Assembly: GCA_963667605.2 (NCBI GenBank)
Contig: CAXXUZ010000003.1
Span: 1,736,001-1,800,000 of the forward strand
Origin: JADLGL01 sp963667605
GTDB lineage: Bacteria; Pseudomonadota; Alphaproteobacteria; Rhizobiales; Kaistiaceae
Direction of reading: 5' to 3'
DNA: 64,000 bases
Shown here piece after piece: positions 62,767 through 64,000 of the stretch (within the stretch, counting starts at the first letter, position 1; each line of letters opens with the position of its first letter). Made by a program: the position numbers and the translations under genes. The notes below the pieces were generated by a model. That model saw only the letters and a list, made by a program, of their open reading frames with translations. It had not been told where the DNA came from and did no database searches.

Positions 62767-64000
62767 ACGATCGGTCGGTCGCCGCATCCACACCGCTGGC
62801 CGATGAGCCCTCATCGACGCGGCCATTCGCGCGCTTCGAGTGGATGTTGGCATTTCGTTACCTTCGGGCCCGCCGGCGAGAGCGCTTCATCTCGGTGATC
62901 ACATTGATATCGTTGATTGGAATCACTCTCGGCGTTGCCACACTAATCGTGGTGATGTCGGTGATGAACGGCTTCCGTTCCGAGCTGATCGATCGGATCC
63001 TTGGGCTCAACGGCCATATCGTGCTGCAACCGATCGATACGCCGCTCGACGATTATGACGCGGTAGCGGCGGCGATCGCAGAGGTCGACGGTGTCGTGGG
63101 CGTGGTGCCGCTGATCGAGGGCCAGGTGCTTGCCAGCGGTCGGGGCAGTTCATCGGGTGCACTGATCCGGGGCGTTCGCGAGCAAGATTTAGCGTCGGTG
63201 CCGGGGCTGACGGAGAACGTGATCCTGGGCTCGCTGGTGGCGTTCGACGATGCCGGCGGGCTGGCGATCGGGTCCCGGCTGGCGGTGTCGCTCGGTGTGA
63301 CCCTCGGCGACCAGGTGACTCTAATTACGCCGGACGGTCCGGTGACGCCCTTCGGGGTGACGCCGGCGGATCGGACTTTCGAAATCATTGCCGTCTTCGA
63401 AATCGGCATGTCGGAGTATGACGCGAGCTTCGTATTCCTGCCGTTTGACGATGCCCAGGCTTTTCTCGGCATGGGCAATGAGGCGTCGGCAATCGAGATC
63501 TACGTCGCCGAGCCTGACGAGGTCAGCGTGATCCGCCCGGAAATCGAGGCAGTCATGGACCGTCAGGCCTTTCTGGTCGACTGGCGGCAGCGAAACACTA
63601 CTTTCTTCTCGGCGCTCGAGGTCGAGCGGAATGTGATGTTCCTGATATTGGCGCTGATCGTCCTGGTGGCAGCGCTCAATATTGTGTCCGGCCTCACAAT
63701 GCTGGTGAAGGAGAAGGGGCGGGACATTGCCATTCTGCGTACGCTCGGCGCCACCAGGGGCGCGGTGATGAGGATATTCTTCGTCACCGGCGCGGCGATC
63801 GGCACTGTCGGCACTCTGGCCGGGCTGGTGCTCGGCGCGGTGGTCACCTGGAACGTGGAATCGCTACGCGGCCTGATCGCCAAGTTGACGGGCACCGAGA
63901 TCTTCTCGCCCGAACTTTACTACCTCTCGACGCTTCCGGCCGAGATGGATGGCGGCGAGGTCTTCATGGTGGTGGTGATGGCGTTTGGCCTAAGCTATTT
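62763..64000 (+). CDS. lolC: Lipoprotein-releasing ABC transporter permease LolC/LolE, truncated by window end
   Basis: This is the membrane subunit that releases lipoproteins from the inner membrane to LolA, working with the ATPase LolD. The visible 412 residues include MLAFRYLRARRRERFISVIT, the first helix with LGVATLIVVMSVMNGFR, a periplasmic domain and the FtsX-type helices (VERNVMFLILALIVLVAALN, LVKEKGRDIAILRTLGATRG). A TTG at 62763 overlaps the proS stop and gives translational coupling; ATG 62844 is a shorter alternative. LolD and the gene's end should lie beyond the window. Confidence 0.92.
   Translation, partial: MNDRSVAASTPLADEPSSTRPFARFEWMLAFRYLRARRRERFISVITLISLIGITLGVATLIVVMSVMNGFRSELIDRILGLNGHIVLQPIDTPLDDYDAVAAAIAEVDGVVGVVPLIEGQVLASGRGSSSGALIRGVREQDLASVPGLTENVILGSLVAFDDAGGLAIGSRLAVSLGVTLGDQVTLITPDGPVTPFGVTPADRTFEIIAVFEIGMSEYDASFVFLPFDDAQAFLGMGNEASAIEIYVAEPDEVSVIRPEIEAVMDRQAFLVDWRQRNTTFFSALEVERNVMFLILALIVLVAALNIVSGLTMLVKEKGRDIAILRTLGATRGAVMRIFFVTGAAIGTVGTLAGLVLGAVVTWNVESLRGLIAKLTGTEIFSPELYYLSTLPAEMDGGEVFMVVVMAFGLSY

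Overview
The window is GC-rich bacterial chromosome that most resembles an alphaproteobacterium. Markers are a DUF1476 protein (the ATPase zeta-inhibitor family), a DUF1467 gene, an ATP12-type F1 assembly chaperone, a eukaryote-like NADP isocitrate dehydrogenase next to recA-alaS, ribonuclease J and birA after a 14-gene nuo operon, and a short ProRS followed by lolC. The order cannot be fixed from the sequence alone.

Layout. 1-2280: two decayed insertion sequences side by side, a frameshifted 3' piece of an IS1595-type transposase and an IS1380-type transposase broken in two places. 2280-3120: a hairpin-rich, mostly non-coding stretch with a good terminator and a candidate LexA box before recA. 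3123-12020: recA, alaS, a Kef-type antiporter, icd (reverse), trmJ and rpsD with a folded leader. 12127-22801: mainly reverse-strand grxD, an ICMT-like protein, bolA and the purine genes purL, purQ, purS, purC and purB. The purCS/purQL set is split by a forward-strand block of pyrophosphate-type phosphofructokinase and two secreted beta-propeller paralogues; a forward DUF1476 gene lies between purC and purB. 22933-28434: reverse-strand accessory genes (a frameshifted cytochrome P460-like gene, a membrane protein, DUF2259, rpe, a Crp/Fnr regulator with a damaged-looking N terminus, an amino-acid-type ABC binding protein, uracil-DNA glycosylase). 28610-35660: cyclophilin-like protein, crcB, rluC-type synthase, ATP12, methyltransferase-like protein, acylphosphatase, lipB (reverse), tRNA-Leu, mgtE and a Gfo/Idh oxidoreductase. 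35730-42682: tRNA-Leu, then the protein quality-control set tig-clpP-clpX-lon, then hup. 42774-58189: tRNA-Val, tRNA-Asp and nuoA to nuoN in standard order, with an 81-residue coiled-coil gene between nuoF and nuoG. 58196-64000: birA, rnj, DUF1467, a non-coding gap with a reverse-facing terminator, proS and a truncated lolC.

Most of this is housekeeping DNA. The least expected items are an in-frame 48-bp duplication just before the Walker A loop of ClpX, the foreign block inside the purine genes, the folded DNA before recA and rpsD, a 28-bp palindrome between the ABC binding protein and the Crp/Fnr gene, and an orphan terminator before proS. No CRISPR array, prophage or recognised defence system was seen.
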